Positions 16,830 through 25,270 of a stretch of 27,519 nt of DNA are shown piece by piece (within the stretch, counting starts at the first letter, position 1; the number at the start of each line of letters is the position of its first letter). The stretch comes from VBDM01 sp041496705 (GTDB taxonomy: Bacteria > Pseudomonadota > Gammaproteobacteria > Burkholderiales > SG8-39): positions 1 through 27,519 of the forward strand of contig JBGQFD010000049.1 in the NCBI GenBank assembly GCA_041496705.1, given 5' to 3'. Below the pieces are notes generated by a model that made no database searches, was not told the origin of the DNA, and saw nothing but the letters and a program-made list of their open reading frames with translations. A program made the translations under genes and the position numbers.

Positions 16830-17720
16830 TTGAATCCCCTTCCCCGCTGGGCAGGTATCGCGATCCTGCTCGTCATCGCGGTCACCTTCAGCCTCAACCA
16901 CATCGCCGCGCGTATCGCGTTCGACCACGGCGTCAACGTCGTCACCGCGGTGGTTTTCCGCTCCGCCGGCACCGCGTTCGCGTTGCTCGCCCTGCTCCTC
17001 GCGCTGCGCACGCCGCTCGCGCTGCCCGCTCCTACGCTCGCACGTGCGCTCGCGATTGGGATTGTCGTAGCGGTACAGAGCTACTGCATCTACGCGGCGG
17101 TGGCGCGGCTGCCCGTCGCGCTGGCGCTCCTCACCTTCAACACTTATCCGGTGCTGTTCGCGCTCATGACCTGGGCGGCCGGAGTGGAACGCCCGCCGCG
17201 CCGCGCGTTCCTCGCCATGCTGGTGGCGCTTTTCGGCCTGGCGCTCGCGCTCGACATCACCCGCGGCGGCGGAGAGCTCGCAGCGCGCTGGGAAGAGATC
17301 GGCACGGGGGTCGCGTTCGCGACCGGTGCGTCGCTCGCCTTCGCCTTCGTGCTCTTTCTCAACGCGCGCTGGCTGCATGGGATGGACGGCCGAGTGCGCA
17401 GCCTTCTCACCATGTCGAGCTGCGGGGCCGTGACGTTCGCCTGCGCCGCTGCGACCGGCGCCTTTGCCTTCCCGGTCGACGCGATTGCGTGGCTGGGCCT
17501 CGCGCTCCTCACCCTCTTCTACGGTTCGGCGATCACCGCCCTGTTCGTGGTGCAGCCGCGCATGCGCTCGGCGAGCGACGTGGCGGTGCTCAATATCGAG
17601 CCGGTGGCGCTGCTGTTTCTCGCCTGGATCATCCTCGGGCAAGGCCTTTCGCCTTTGCAGATCGCCGGTGCGCTCGTCGTCATCGGCTCGGTCGTCGCGC
17701 TCGGCACGGCGAAGCGCTAG
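16830..17720 (+). CDS. DMT superfamily transporter (two EamA domains)
   Basis: Inner-membrane protein of 296 residues with about ten transmembrane helices in two EamA repeats. The first runs from residue 8 to about 140 (TFSLNHIAARIAF near the start, NTYPVLFALMTW at its end). The second runs from about 158 to 292 (IGTGVAFATGASLAF to LQIAGALVVIGSVVALG). The IEPVALLFLAWIILGQ segment is the usual penultimate helix. The start is TTG at 16830; no in-frame ATG or GTG fits the first helix, and the ribosome site is weak. DMT proteins of this type export amino acids or metabolites. It lies 23 bp after fumarase and 19 bp before the LigB gene, so it may belong to the ring-cleavage operon, but its substrate cannot be stated. 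Confidence 0.9.
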   Translation: MNPLPRWAGIAILLVIAVTFSLNHIAARIAFDHGVNVVTAVVFRSAGTAFALLALLLALRTPLALPAPTLARALAIGIVVAVQSYCIYAAVARLPVALALLTFNTYPVLFALMTWAAGVERPPRRAFLAMLVALFGLALALDITRGGGELAARWEEIGTGVAFATGASLAFAFVLFLNARWLHGMDGRVRSLLTMSSCGAVTFACAAATGAFAFPVDAIAWLGLALLTLFYGSAITALFVVQPRMRSASDVAVLNIEPVALLFLAWIILGQGLSPLQIAGALVVIGSVVALGTAKR

Positions 17721-17739
17721 AATCCCGGGCGAGGTATCC

Positions 17740-18615
17740 ATGGCCAGGATCATCGGCGGCATCGGCACTTCGCACGTGCCCACCATCGGCGGCGCCTACG
17801 ACCGCAAGAAACAGAACGACCCCGACTGGGCGCCGCTGTTTGCGGGCTACGTGCCGGTGAAGGAGTGGCTCGCAGCGAAGCGGCCCGACGTGCTCGTGTT
17901 CTTCTACAACGACCACGCGACGACGTTCTTCTTCGACCACTATCCGACTTTCGCGCTCGGCGTCTCCGCCGAATATCCGATCGCCGACGAAGGTCTCGGC
18001 GCGCGCCTGGTGCCGCCGCTCAAGGGCCATGCACCGCTTGCCCGCCACATGGCGGATTCGCTGGTCAACGACGAGTTCGACATCGCGGTCTGGCAGGACC
18101 TGCCGATCGACCACGGCTGCCACTCGCCGCTCACCATGTTCTGGCCGCCCGAGCCGGACTGGCCGGGAAAGATCGTGCCCATCGAAGTCAACGTTCTGCA
18201 GCACCCGATCCCGACGCCCGCGCGCTGCTGGAAGCTCGGACAGGCGGTGCGCCGCGCCGTGCTTTCGTACCCCGAGGATCTGAAAGTAGTCATCGTCGGC
18301 ACCGGTGGCCTGTCGCACCAGATGAACGGCAAGCGCGCCGGATTCAACAACGAGAAATGGGACATGAAGTTTCTCGATCTGATCGCCCGCGACCCGAAGC
18401 GGCTCGCCGCGATGCGCCACGCCGACTACATCAGGCTCGGCGGCACCGAGGGCGCCGAAGAAATCATGTGGCTCGCGATGCGCGGCGCGCTCTCGCCGCG
18501 CGCGCGTAAGATCCATCAGAACTACTACCTGCCGATGACCACCGCGATGGCGGTGGCGCTTTTCGAAGAGCCCGCGGCGAAGCCCTCGCAGAAGAAGACC
18601 CGTTCGGCGCGATGA
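17740..18615 (+). CDS. Class III extradiol ring-cleavage dioxygenase, LigB-type catalytic subunit
   Basis: Non-heme Fe(II) enzyme that cleaves a dihydroxylated aromatic ring next to the diol, related to the beta subunit of protocatechuate 4,5-dioxygenase. The 291-residue protein keeps the key residues of Sphingobium LigB, displaced by two: His12 (GTSHVP), His59 (YNDHA) and Glu240 (GTEGAEE) as iron ligands and His193 (GGLSHQ) as catalytic base. LIDHG-like and SPLTMFWPPEPDWPG segments of the family are also seen. The start at 17740 has GAGG upstream; an in-frame extension to 17464 overlaps the transporter gene and is rejected. It ends in an ATGA overlap with the LigA-like gene. Compared with ligAB the subunit order is reversed. 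Protocatechuate, gallate or another catechol acid are all possible substrates. Confidence 0.93.
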   Translation: MARIIGGIGTSHVPTIGGAYDRKKQNDPDWAPLFAGYVPVKEWLAAKRPDVLVFFYNDHATTFFFDHYPTFALGVSAEYPIADEGLGARLVPPLKGHAPLARHMADSLVNDEFDIAVWQDLPIDHGCHSPLTMFWPPEPDWPGKIVPIEVNVLQHPIPTPARCWKLGQAVRRAVLSYPEDLKVVIVGTGGLSHQMNGKRAGFNNEKWDMKFLDLIARDPKRLAAMRHADYIRLGGTEGAEEIMWLAMRGALSPRARKIHQNYYLPMTTAMAVALFEEPAAKPSQKKTRSAR

Positions 18616-18971
18616 ATCCTCAGCTCAAAGGCGTCGAAAAGCTCGAAGGAACCCATCTCTTCGATCTTCAAACCAGCGCGAAGGCCCTGCGCCTCAACCG
18701 CTTCCTCCACGGCCTCACCAGGCCCGAAAACCGGGAGTCGTTCAAGCGCGACGCGCAAGCTGCGTTCGCTGCCGCGGGACTCAGCGCCGAGGAGTGCCGC
18801 ATGCTGCGCGATCTCGACTGGGCCGCGCTCATCCGCTACGGCGCGAGCTTCTTCTGCCTGGAAAAGCTCGGCCGCGTGAAAGGCGTGTCGAATCCGGAAA
18901 TGGTGGCGGCGTTTCGCGGCGAGACGTTGGAGGAGTTCCTGAAGACTCGCAGGGTTCCGGGAGCGCGATAA
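18612..18971 (+). CDS. Extradiol dioxygenase LigA-type small subunit
   Basis: Small alpha subunit of a protocatechuate-4,5-dioxygenase-type enzyme, 119 residues against about 139 for LigA. It forms the lid over the LigB active site. The family pattern is visible as LNRFLHGLTRPENRESFKRD (around 30-49), AFAAAGLSAEECRML, then LDWAALIRYGASFFCLEKLGRV. The start forms an ATGA overlap with the LigB gene, so the two subunits are probably made in equal amounts by coupled translation. The stop TAA at 18969-18971 overlaps the apparent beginning of the exported hydrolase gene. It lacks the N-terminal extension of some LigA proteins. Confidence 0.92.
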   Translation: MNPQLKGVEKLEGTHLFDLQTSAKALRLNRFLHGLTRPENRESFKRDAQAAFAAAGLSAEECRMLRDLDWAALIRYGASFFCLEKLGRVKGVSNPEMVAAFRGETLEEFLKTRRVPGAR

Positions 18972-20137
18972 TCTCCACTTCGAAGATCTTCACTTCGAAG
19001 CGGGTTCTGTGTGCACTCCTTTGGGGATGCGCGGCGGGCGTTTCCGCTGCCGGCTCGCCGCTGGTGATCGAGGAATCCCCTGTCAAAGTCGACATCCACG
19101 GCCGCGGCTATTCGCTCGAGGCATTGATCGTCAGGCCGGGCGGAGCAACCGGCCGTCTGCCGGTCGCGCTCATCGCCCACGGTTCTCCGCGCGATAGCGC
19201 CGAGCGGCCCAAATCTCGCGTGCTCGCCCAGCTGCCCATGGCGCGCGACCTCGCCCATCGCGGCTGGCTGGCGGTTGCCTTCCTACGGCGGGGCTTTGGC
19301 CGGTCCCAGGGTCCGTTTGTCGAAGGCTTCACCTGCGCGTCTGCGGATTTCAGCCACGCGCTGGCAACCGCCGCCGAGGACATCGAGGCGGTCCGGGTGG
19401 CCATCGCCCGGCGGCCCGACGCGGACCGCACTCGCGTGCTCGGCCTCGGTGTGTCGGTCGGAGGCGCGTCGATGCTCACCTGGGCCGCGACTCGCCCCGA
19501 AGGTCTCGCCGGCGTCATCAACCTGTCGGGCGGAACCGGATCGCTGTCCCCGGAGCGCAACTGCAACGAGGCAGGGCTCGTGTCGAGCTTTGCCTCCTCC
19601 GGCGCCCGCTCGCTGGTCCCGACGCTGTGGCTCTATGCGGAAAACGACAGTTTCTTCGGGCCGGAACTGGTCCGCCGCCTGCATGCCGCTTTCGCCGGGA
19701 GCGGCGGCAACGCGGAGCTGATAATGTTCGGCCCGGTCGGAAAGGATGGTCATCAGCTCTGGACCCTGTTCGCCGGGCGCAAGCTATGGCTGCCAGCGCT
19801 CGATCGATTCCTAATCGCGCAAGGACTGCCGACCTGGGATCGGCAGCCTCTGGACCTCTTCGCGAAGCGCCTCCAGCCGCCGGCGCAGCGCGTGGTGGAC
19901 GACTATCTGAGCGCGCCAACGGAAAAGGCGCTGTCGATGTCGCGCAAGAAAGGCCTGGTGCGCTACTGGGGGGGCGCAGCCGATCTCCGGGATGCGCGCC
20001 AGCACAGCCGCGCGCAATGCGAACGGGACTCGGCCGAGCGCTGCGACGTGCTGATCGAGAATTTCACGCCGATGGCGGCGCCGCCCGATGTCGTCCCGGC
20101 CGCGCCTGCGTTAAGATCGACGCACCTGGTCTTTTGA
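18968..20137 (+). CDS. Exported alpha/beta hydrolase with apparent ATA start
   Basis: Serine hydrolase of about 389 residues, related to dienelactone hydrolase/prolyl oligopeptidase-like esterases. Counting from the ATA at 18968, the catalytic triad is Ser163 (GLGVSVGG), Asp227 (YAENDSFF) and His262 (KDGHQLW); IAHGSP at 69-74 supplies the oxyanion loop. Residues 2-28 look like a signal peptide: ISTSKIFTSKR, a hydrophobic core LCALLWGCAAGVS and cleavage near SAA. No in-frame ATG, GTG or TTG lies anywhere between 18797 and that signal. The ATG at 18794 would need 174 bases of overlap with the LigA-like gene and a non-signal N-terminus. If the ATA were ATG, the junction would be the same CGATGA overlap seen between the two dioxygenase genes. 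So this is either a rare ATA start, a lost start or a sequence error. The C-terminal 100 residues beyond the fold are not recognised. Confidence 0.78.
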   Translation: MISTSKIFTSKRVLCALLWGCAAGVSAAGSPLVIEESPVKVDIHGRGYSLEALIVRPGGATGRLPVALIAHGSPRDSAERPKSRVLAQLPMARDLAHRGWLAVAFLRRGFGRSQGPFVEGFTCASADFSHALATAAEDIEAVRVAIARRPDADRTRVLGLGVSVGGASMLTWAATRPEGLAGVINLSGGTGSLSPERNCNEAGLVSSFASSGARSLVPTLWLYAENDSFFGPELVRRLHAAFAGSGGNAELIMFGPVGKDGHQLWTLFAGRKLWLPALDRFLIAQGLPTWDRQPLDLFAKRLQPPAQRVVDDYLSAPTEKALSMSRKKGLVRYWGGAADLRDARQHSRAQCERDSAERCDVLIENFTPMAAPPDVVPAAPALRSTHLVF

Positions 20138-20160
20138 ACGAAACGACAAAGGAGGAATGC

Positions 20161-20760
20161 ATGAAAACCAAAATGCTGTGGGCAGTATTCGGCGTGGCGC
20201 TGGCGAGCGCAGGATGGGTGGTCGCGCAACAGAAGCCGGCCCCGGAAGTCCGCCGCGTCGTCACCAAGATCGACGCGTCGGGCAAGGCGGCAGTGATGTA
20301 CGACAGCAAGGTGCCGCTGAAGAGCTTCCGCTCGCCCAACCCGGCGGGCGAGATGTGGGTGACCGACAAGAGCCTGCCGGATTTCAACTTCAATGATGAC
20401 CGCGCGCTGACCAAGGTAGGCCTGGTGCCGCCGAAGAACGGCACCATCTTCCGCATCGTCGATTTCGTGCCGAACGCGGCTGAGGTCGCGAAGATGGACA
20501 TCAACCTCATGATGAAGGTGGTCGGCGACCACGCGCCCAGGAAAGGCCTGCCGCCGCGGCACCCGATGATGCACCGCACGCGCAGCCTCGACTACGCCAT
20601 CATCATGTCCGGCGAGATCGACATGCTCATGGATGAGGGCGAAGTCCACCTCAAGGCAGGCGACGTGGTCGTGCAGCAGGCGACCAACCACGCCTGGGTG
20701 AACCGCGGCAAGGAGCCCTGCCGCATCGCTTTCATCCTGATGGATTCGCAGGAGCCGTAG
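20161..20760 (+). CDS. Exported cupin domain protein
   Basis: Periplasmic protein of 199 residues. The signal peptide is MKTKMLWAVFGVALASAGWVVA, with cleavage near VAQ. The C-terminal half carries a cupin barrel. Motif 1 has His134 and His138 in RHPMMHRTRSLDYAIIMSGE, with Asp144 where many cupins have Glu; motif 2 has Gly167 and His177 in GDVVVQQATNHAW. These residues could bind one metal ion. The ATG at 20161 follows a near-perfect AAAGGAGG. It is 23 bp after the exported hydrolase gene on the same strand, so it may end the ring-cleavage operon. The catalytic role is unknown; relatives act as dioxygenases, isomerases or binding proteins. Confidence 0.9.
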   Translation: MKTKMLWAVFGVALASAGWVVAQQKPAPEVRRVVTKIDASGKAAVMYDSKVPLKSFRSPNPAGEMWVTDKSLPDFNFNDDRALTKVGLVPPKNGTIFRIVDFVPNAAEVAKMDINLMMKVVGDHAPRKGLPPRHPMMHRTRSLDYAIIMSGEIDMLMDEGEVHLKAGDVVVQQATNHAWVNRGKEPCRIAFILMDSQEP

Positions 20761-20811
20761 GCGCCCTGGATAGCCGCGTGCCCTCTGCCCGATGCGATGC
20801 CCAGGCGGGCA

Positions 20812-21699
20812 TCACACCGGGTGCAGGCCCAGCGTCAGGCCCAGCGGCACAAAGACGATGGCAAAGGCGTTGCCGATCAGCACCAGCGACGCCACGCGTT
20901 CGGGCTCCTGCTGGTAGCGCTCGGCGAGCAGGTAGTTGAGCACGGCGGGCGGCAGGCACGCGAACAGCATCAGCTGCGCGAACTGCTCGGGCGGAAGCCG
21001 CAGCAGGAGCTGCGCGAGATAAGCGCCCGCCATTCCCGCGACGGGGCACACCACCGCGCCGAGCACGCCGAGCTGCCAGCCGCGCCTCGACATGTCGTTC
21101 AGGCGCGCGCCGAGCGCGAACAGCATCATCGGCAGCGTCGCGTCGCCCAGCATCTTCAGGCCAATCATCAGGGCGGCGGGGACCTTCCACTCCAGGCCGC
21201 TGAACACCAGTCCGAGCACGCTGGCGATGATCATCGGCGAGGTGGCGAGTGACTTCCACTCGGCGTGCCGGCTGACGATGCGGCTCCCCAGCGTAAACTG
21301 CAGCAGCGTGCTCACCACCAGCATCAGCACCATCGCCGCCAAGCCGGCGCGCCCGAAGGCGAGCACCGCCAGGGGCAATCCCATATTGCCGCAGTTGTTG
21401 AACATCATCGGCGGCACGAAAGTGCGCGGACTGACCTTTGCCAGCCGCGCCACCGGCCAGGCGATCAATCCCGAGACCAGAACGACCACCACGCCGGCGG
21501 CGACGAGGGCCGCGTTGCCCGCGAGCCGGAAGTCCTCGCCGGCGAGCGAGGTGAATACCAGCAGCGGCCCGAGGATGTGCAGCGATACGTGATTGAACGT
21601 CTTCAGGTCCGGCCGGTGGCGGCGGCCATAGACGTAGCCAATCGCGATGATCAGAAAAACCGGTCCTATTACCGAAATGATGCGTTCGAGGATCAGCAT
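20812..21699 (-). CDS. AEC family transporter (auxin efflux carrier type)
   Basis: Inner-membrane carrier of 295 residues with about ten helices. Family features include IGPVFLIIAIGYVYGRR at the start, LHILGPLLVFTSLA, the conserved MMFNNCGNMGLPLA in the middle helix (about 98-111) and the mirrored C-terminal repeat ending VASLVLIGNAFAIVFVPLGL. AEC proteins are secondary carriers for malate, malonate, citrate or similar acids, and less often amino acids. It is convergent with the cupin gene (51 bp) and divergent from the TAXI binding protein. The ribosome site before the ATG at 21699 is weak. The substrate cannot be named from sequence. Confidence 0.93.
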   Translation of the reverse strand: MLILERIISVIGPVFLIIAIGYVYGRRHRPDLKTFNHVSLHILGPLLVFTSLAGEDFRLAGNAALVAAGVVVVLVSGLIAWPVARLAKVSPRTFVPPMMFNNCGNMGLPLAVLAFGRAGLAAMVLMLVVSTLLQFTLGSRIVSRHAEWKSLATSPMIIASVLGLVFSGLEWKVPAALMIGLKMLGDATLPMMLFALGARLNDMSRRGWQLGVLGAVVCPVAGMAGAYLAQLLLRLPPEQFAQLMLFACLPPAVLNYLLAERYQQEPERVASLVLIGNAFAIVFVPLGLTLGLHPV

Positions 21700-21756
21700 G
21701 GATTGGCCGCGTTACAGCTCCGTCATTCTAAACACCCGCTCCACTCCTGTATCGCA

Positions 21757-21785
21757 TTGCCTCAGGGCCGGCCATTTGCTACATT
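21757..21785 (+). promoter_or_regulatory. Candidate sigma-70 promoter for the TAXI-TRAP genes
   Basis: TTGCCT (21757-21762) and TACATT (21780-21785) are separated by exactly 17 bases and lie about 30 bp before the start of the TAXI binding protein gene. Four of six bases match consensus in each box. Confidence 0.5.
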
Positions 21786-21814
21786 CGCGACACCATAACC
21801 CCAGAGGAAAGACC

Positions 21815-22762
21815 ATGATGCGCACCACGCTGGTCCTGTGCACGGCCTTGTCGGCCGCAGTGGCGCAGGCGCAGGTTCTCGGCTTCGGCAGCGCGCCGCA
21901 GGGCTCGATCGGCTACAACATGAGTTCGGCGATCGCCCGCGTGATGTCCGAATCGGCGCAGATCCAGAGCCGGGTTCAGCCCTACTCGGGCTCGAGCGCG
22001 GTGCTGCCTCTGGTCAATTCGGGCGAACTCGATCTCGCGGTGTGCAATGTGCTGGAGATCGACGAGGCCACGAAGGGGGAAGGCCCGTACCAGGGCCGCA
22101 AGCAGTCGAACCTGCGTGTGCTCGGCGTGATTTTTCCGCTGTACTCGAGCATCTTCGTGCGCAAGGACTCGCCGATCAGGACGCTCTCGGAGCTCAAGGG
22201 CAAGCGCCTGCCGTACGGCTATTCGGCGCAGGTGACGCTGGAACGGATCGTCGACGCGATCATCGCCACCGGCGGACTCACGCGGAAGGACATCGTGCCC
22301 GTGCTCGTCCCGAACGTCATTCGCGGCGCCGACGACTTCATCGAGGGCAAGATCGACGGCGGCTTCTTCGCGCTCGGCGCGGCGAAGATCGCGGAAGTGG
22401 ACAAGTCGGTCGGCGGCATCCGCTACCTGCCGCTACCGGACGATCCCAAGTCGGTCGCGGCGATGAAGAGAATCATGCCGTATGCCTACATCAAGCTGGT
22501 GAACCCTTCGCCCGCGTTCGTCGGCCTCGACGGCCCGACCAAGCTGATGGCCTACGATTACCTGGTGGCGGTCGGCACGCACGTCAAGGACGACACGGTC
22601 TACCAAATTGCGAAGGCCATGTACGAGAACAAGCCGAAGCTCGCGGAGAGCCTGCGCGCCTTCAACGGATGGGATCCGGCGACCATCAACAAGGAGATGC
22701 CGGCGTCGTTCCATCCGGGCTCGGTGAAGTTCTTCAAAGAAAAAGGCATCGGGGCCAAGTAA
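21815..22762 (+). CDS. TAXI family TRAP transporter solute-binding protein
   Basis: Periplasmic binding protein of 315 residues for a TRAP importer. The signal peptide (MMRTTLVLCTALSAAVAQA) is followed by QVLGFGSAPQGSIGYNMSSAIARV, the usual TAXI beginning in which a Gly-rich loop binds the ligand. Other family pieces are TGGLTRKDIVPVLVPN, a stretch listing many Ala/Gly near DGGFFALGAAKIAEV, and the late PTKLMAYDYLVAVGTHVKDDTVYQIAKAMYEN. The start at 21815 (a second ATG follows at once) has AGAGGAAAG upstream. The fused TRAP permease gene starts six bases after the stop, so both make one system. TAXI ligands are poorly known; glutamate and 2-oxoglutarate are the few characterised ones. Confidence 0.94.
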   Translation: MMRTTLVLCTALSAAVAQAQVLGFGSAPQGSIGYNMSSAIARVMSESAQIQSRVQPYSGSSAVLPLVNSGELDLAVCNVLEIDEATKGEGPYQGRKQSNLRVLGVIFPLYSSIFVRKDSPIRTLSELKGKRLPYGYSAQVTLERIVDAIIATGGLTRKDIVPVLVPNVIRGADDFIEGKIDGGFFALGAAKIAEVDKSVGGIRYLPLPDDPKSVAAMKRIMPYAYIKLVNPSPAFVGLDGPTKLMAYDYLVAVGTHVKDDTVYQIAKAMYENKPKLAESLRAFNGWDPATINKEMPASFHPGSVKFFKEKGIGAK

Positions 22763-22768
22763 CGGCCG

Positions 22769-24715
22769 ATGGCCCGAGGTCATTCCGTGGACCCGCAGCC
22801 GGCCGGCGCGGGCCGGGGGCGCATCAGCCTCCTGTTGCAGACGCTGATCGTCGCGGCGGTGGTCGGGTGGGTGCTCGACCTGCCGCGCCAGTGGTTCGGA
22901 ATTGCGCTCTACACCGAACAGTTCCTCGTCACCGTCGTCGGCTTCGCCCTCGCGCTCGCGTACCTCACGGCGCCGGCGCGTCCCCGCTTCGCGGGGCGGG
23001 TTCCCTGGTGGGACATGGCGGCGGCCGCGCTGGGGCTCGCGCTCTGCCTGTACACCGCGTGGCGCTATCCGGCGCTTTCCAACGAGCTGACCTCACGGCC
23101 TCTCGAAGGCGTGCTGATGGCCGCCGCGCTCGTGGTTCTCGTGCTCGAGGCCACCCGGCGCACGGCGGGCTCGCCGCTCGTCTTCATCGTGCTCGCGGGC
23201 GCCGCGTACGCCATGCTCGGGCACCATTTGCCCGGCGTGTTCCAGTCCCGGCCGGTCGAATTCACGCGGCTGCTGGTGTACCTCGGGTTAGACACCAACG
23301 CCATGCTCGGCGGCCCGGTCAGCATCGGCGTCACCGTGGTGATCCCGTTCATCCTGATGGGACAGATCCTGTCGCGATGCGGCGGCTCGGAGTTCTTCAC
23401 CGATCTCGCGCGCGCCTGGATGGGGCGCTACCGCGGCGGCTCGGCGAAGATCGCAGTCGTCGGATCGGCCTTCTTCGGCATGATTTCTGGCAGCGCCGTG
23501 GCCAATGTCTCCGCGGTCGGCGTGGTGACGATCCCGCTCATGAAACGCGCCGGCTTCCCGGCAACGGTGGCCGCGGCGATCGAGGCGGTCGGGTCCACCG
23601 GCGGGCAGTTGATGCCGCCGGTGATGGGCGCGGCTGCGTTCCTCATGGCCGAAGTGCTGGGGGTGCCCTACAGCGCCGTCATGATCGCGGCCACCATCCC
23701 GGCCGTGCTCTACTATCTTGCGTTGTTCTTCCAGGTGGACCTGGAAGCGGCCAAGCGCGGCATCGTCGGCGAGGCGGCGGAGCATCTGCCGCGCACGCGT
23801 AAGGTGCTGCGCGCCGGCTGGTACTTCCCGATTCCCTTCGCCGTGCTGATCGGCGCACTGCTCGGGTGGAACCTGCGCGCCGAGTACTGCGCGCTCCTTG
23901 CTACAGCGGTGCTCATCTTCTGCGCGCTCGTCTTCGGCTACAAGGGCCACCGCTATACCATTCCGGAGGTGCTGCGCGCGGCGATATCCACAGGCGGCGC
24001 GGTGGTCGATCTCATCCTCATCTGCGCCGTCGCCGGAATGTTTATCGGCATCCTCAACATTACTGGCCTTGCATTCGGGCTCACGCTGCAATTGCTCACG
24101 ATCACGCAGCAGAGCGTCATACTCTTGCTCGCCCTCACCGCGGCGCTCGCCGTGCTACTCGGGATGGGCATGCCCACGGTAGGCGTCTACATCATCATGG
24201 CGACGCTGATCGCGCCGGCGCTCGTGAAGGCCGGGATTGCGCCGATGGCGGCGCACATGTTCGTGCTCTACTTCGGCATCATGTCGATGGTGACACCGCC
24301 GGTCGCGCTGGCGGCGTTTGCCGCCGCGAACATCGGCGGCGCCGACCCGAACCGCACCGGTTGGACCGCGACGCGAATCGGCTGGGCTGCGTACATCGTG
24401 CCGTTCCTGTTCGTTTTCTCCCCGAACCTGCTCATGCAGGGCGATCCGCTCATGATTGCCTGGGCGGTGCTCACTGCGGCGCTCGGCGTGTGGACCGGCA
24501 CGATAGGCGTGGTCGGCTATTACTCCGCGCCGATCGCGCCGCCGCTACGGGTGCTGTTCGTGCTCGCGGGGGTCCTGCTGCTCATCCCGGCCGACGCCTT
24601 CCCGGGCGCGATCTTCACCGATATTGCCGGCCTCGTTCTGGGCGGCGTGCTGCTCGCGCGCGAGATCCTTCGCGGCCGGACGTTCAGGCCGAAGCGGGAG
24701 ACCCGGCCGGCCTGA
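22769..24715 (+). CDS. TRAP transporter fused permease (DctQM-type)
   Basis: Inner-membrane protein of 648 residues combining the small (DctQ-like) and large (DctM-like) permease parts, as usual for TAXI-type TRAP systems. The first 150 residues hold several helices. The DctM core begins near 165-185 with LGLDTNAMLGGPVSIG and contains MISGSAVANVSAVGVVTIPLM, EAVGSTGGQLMPPVMGAAAFLM and, in the second half, MGMPTVGVYIIMATLIAPAL and MVTPPVALAAFAAANI. Import would be driven by an ion gradient. The ATG at 22769 has little ribosome site; a GTG at 22787 with GAGG in front is an alternative. It converges with the GlcG/HbpS-like gene with a 13-bp gap. Confidence 0.95.
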   Translation: MARGHSVDPQPAGAGRGRISLLLQTLIVAAVVGWVLDLPRQWFGIALYTEQFLVTVVGFALALAYLTAPARPRFAGRVPWWDMAAAALGLALCLYTAWRYPALSNELTSRPLEGVLMAAALVVLVLEATRRTAGSPLVFIVLAGAAYAMLGHHLPGVFQSRPVEFTRLLVYLGLDTNAMLGGPVSIGVTVVIPFILMGQILSRCGGSEFFTDLARAWMGRYRGGSAKIAVVGSAFFGMISGSAVANVSAVGVVTIPLMKRAGFPATVAAAIEAVGSTGGQLMPPVMGAAAFLMAEVLGVPYSAVMIAATIPAVLYYLALFFQVDLEAAKRGIVGEAAEHLPRTRKVLRAGWYFPIPFAVLIGALLGWNLRAEYCALLATAVLIFCALVFGYKGHRYTIPEVLRAAISTGGAVVDLILICAVAGMFIGILNITGLAFGLTLQLLTITQQSVILLLALTAALAVLLGMGMPTVGVYIIMATLIAPALVKAGIAPMAAHMFVLYFGIMSMVTPPVALAAFAAANIGGADPNRTGWTATRIGWAAYIVPFLFVFSPNLLMQGDPLMIAWAVLTAALGVWTGTIGVVGYYSAPIAPPLRVLFVLAGVLLLIPADAFPGAIFTDIAGLVLGGVLLAREILRGRTFRPKRETRPA

Positions 24716-24728
24716 GCCGGCAAACAGC

Positions 24729-25163
24729 CTAGCCCGCCGCATCCGCGGTGAGTCCCGCGGCCTGAATCCCCGCGACGCAGGCTTCCTCGTCCTCCTCCCC
24801 GGTCCCGCCGCTCGCGCCGGCTGCGCCGAGGATCTCGCCTTTGTCGTTGCGGATGAGCACGCCGCCGGTCTGCGGCAGGAACTTGCCCTTCGCCGTCGCG
24901 GCGAGCGTGATGAAGAAGTTGGGATTGTCCTTGGCCCGCTTGAGAAGCGCGCGGCTCGAGGCGCCCATCGCGACCGAGGCCCAGGCCTTTCCCAGCGCGA
25001 CGTCGAAACGGAACATGCTCGCGCCGTCCTCGCGCTGCACCGCCTTGACGTGGCCGGCGTCATCGAGAACGACCACGGCGAGCGGCTTGATCTTCATGGC
25101 TCGCGCTTTCTCCAGCGCTTTTTCGGTGATGGTGTTGGCCTGCTTCAACGTCAGTCGCGGCAT
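24729..25163 (-). CDS. GlcG/HbpS family protein
   Basis: Small globular protein of 144 residues in the HbpS/GlcG/PduO-C family, whose members bind heme or cobalamin or have unknown roles near catabolic genes. It begins MPRLTLKQANTITEKALEKA and continues KPLAVVVLDDAGHVKAVQREDGASM, the standard first half. The second half has ALGKAWASVAMGASSRAL, TGGVLIRNDKGEILGAAGASGGTGEEDEEAC, the usual loop and last helix. The start at 25163 has GGAGG seven bases upstream; longer in-frame starts to 25304 lack this and add unrelated residues. No signal peptide is seen. A TATAAT box lies at 25201-25206 on its strand. Confidence 0.9.
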   Translation of the reverse strand: MPRLTLKQANTITEKALEKARAMKIKPLAVVVLDDAGHVKAVQREDGASMFRFDVALGKAWASVAMGASSRALLKRAKDNPNFFITLAATAKGKFLPQTGGVLIRNDKGEILGAAGASGGTGEEDEEACVAGIQAAGLTADAAG

Positions 25164-25200
25164 GTATCCTCCGGGGTCCAGTGAGAGATAGCGAGCCCGC

Positions 25201-25206
25201 ATTATA
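25201..25206 (-). promoter_or_regulatory. Candidate -10 box for the GlcG/HbpS-like gene
   Basis: A perfect TATAAT on the minus strand, 38 bases before the start codon. No good -35 is seen at 16-18 bases, so the call rests on the -10 alone. Confidence 0.35.
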
Positions 25207-25270
25207 AAGAAGTGCGGCACGATGGCTGCTTCGATAAAATGACGCCTTACGCAATTCCGCCGGAGACACC

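Noticed and set aside
21838..23802. Plus-strand frame of 654 codons across the TAXI and TRAP genes
   Set aside because: Out-of-frame Arg-rich shadow; the real frames carry a signal peptide, binding-protein motifs and transmembrane helices.
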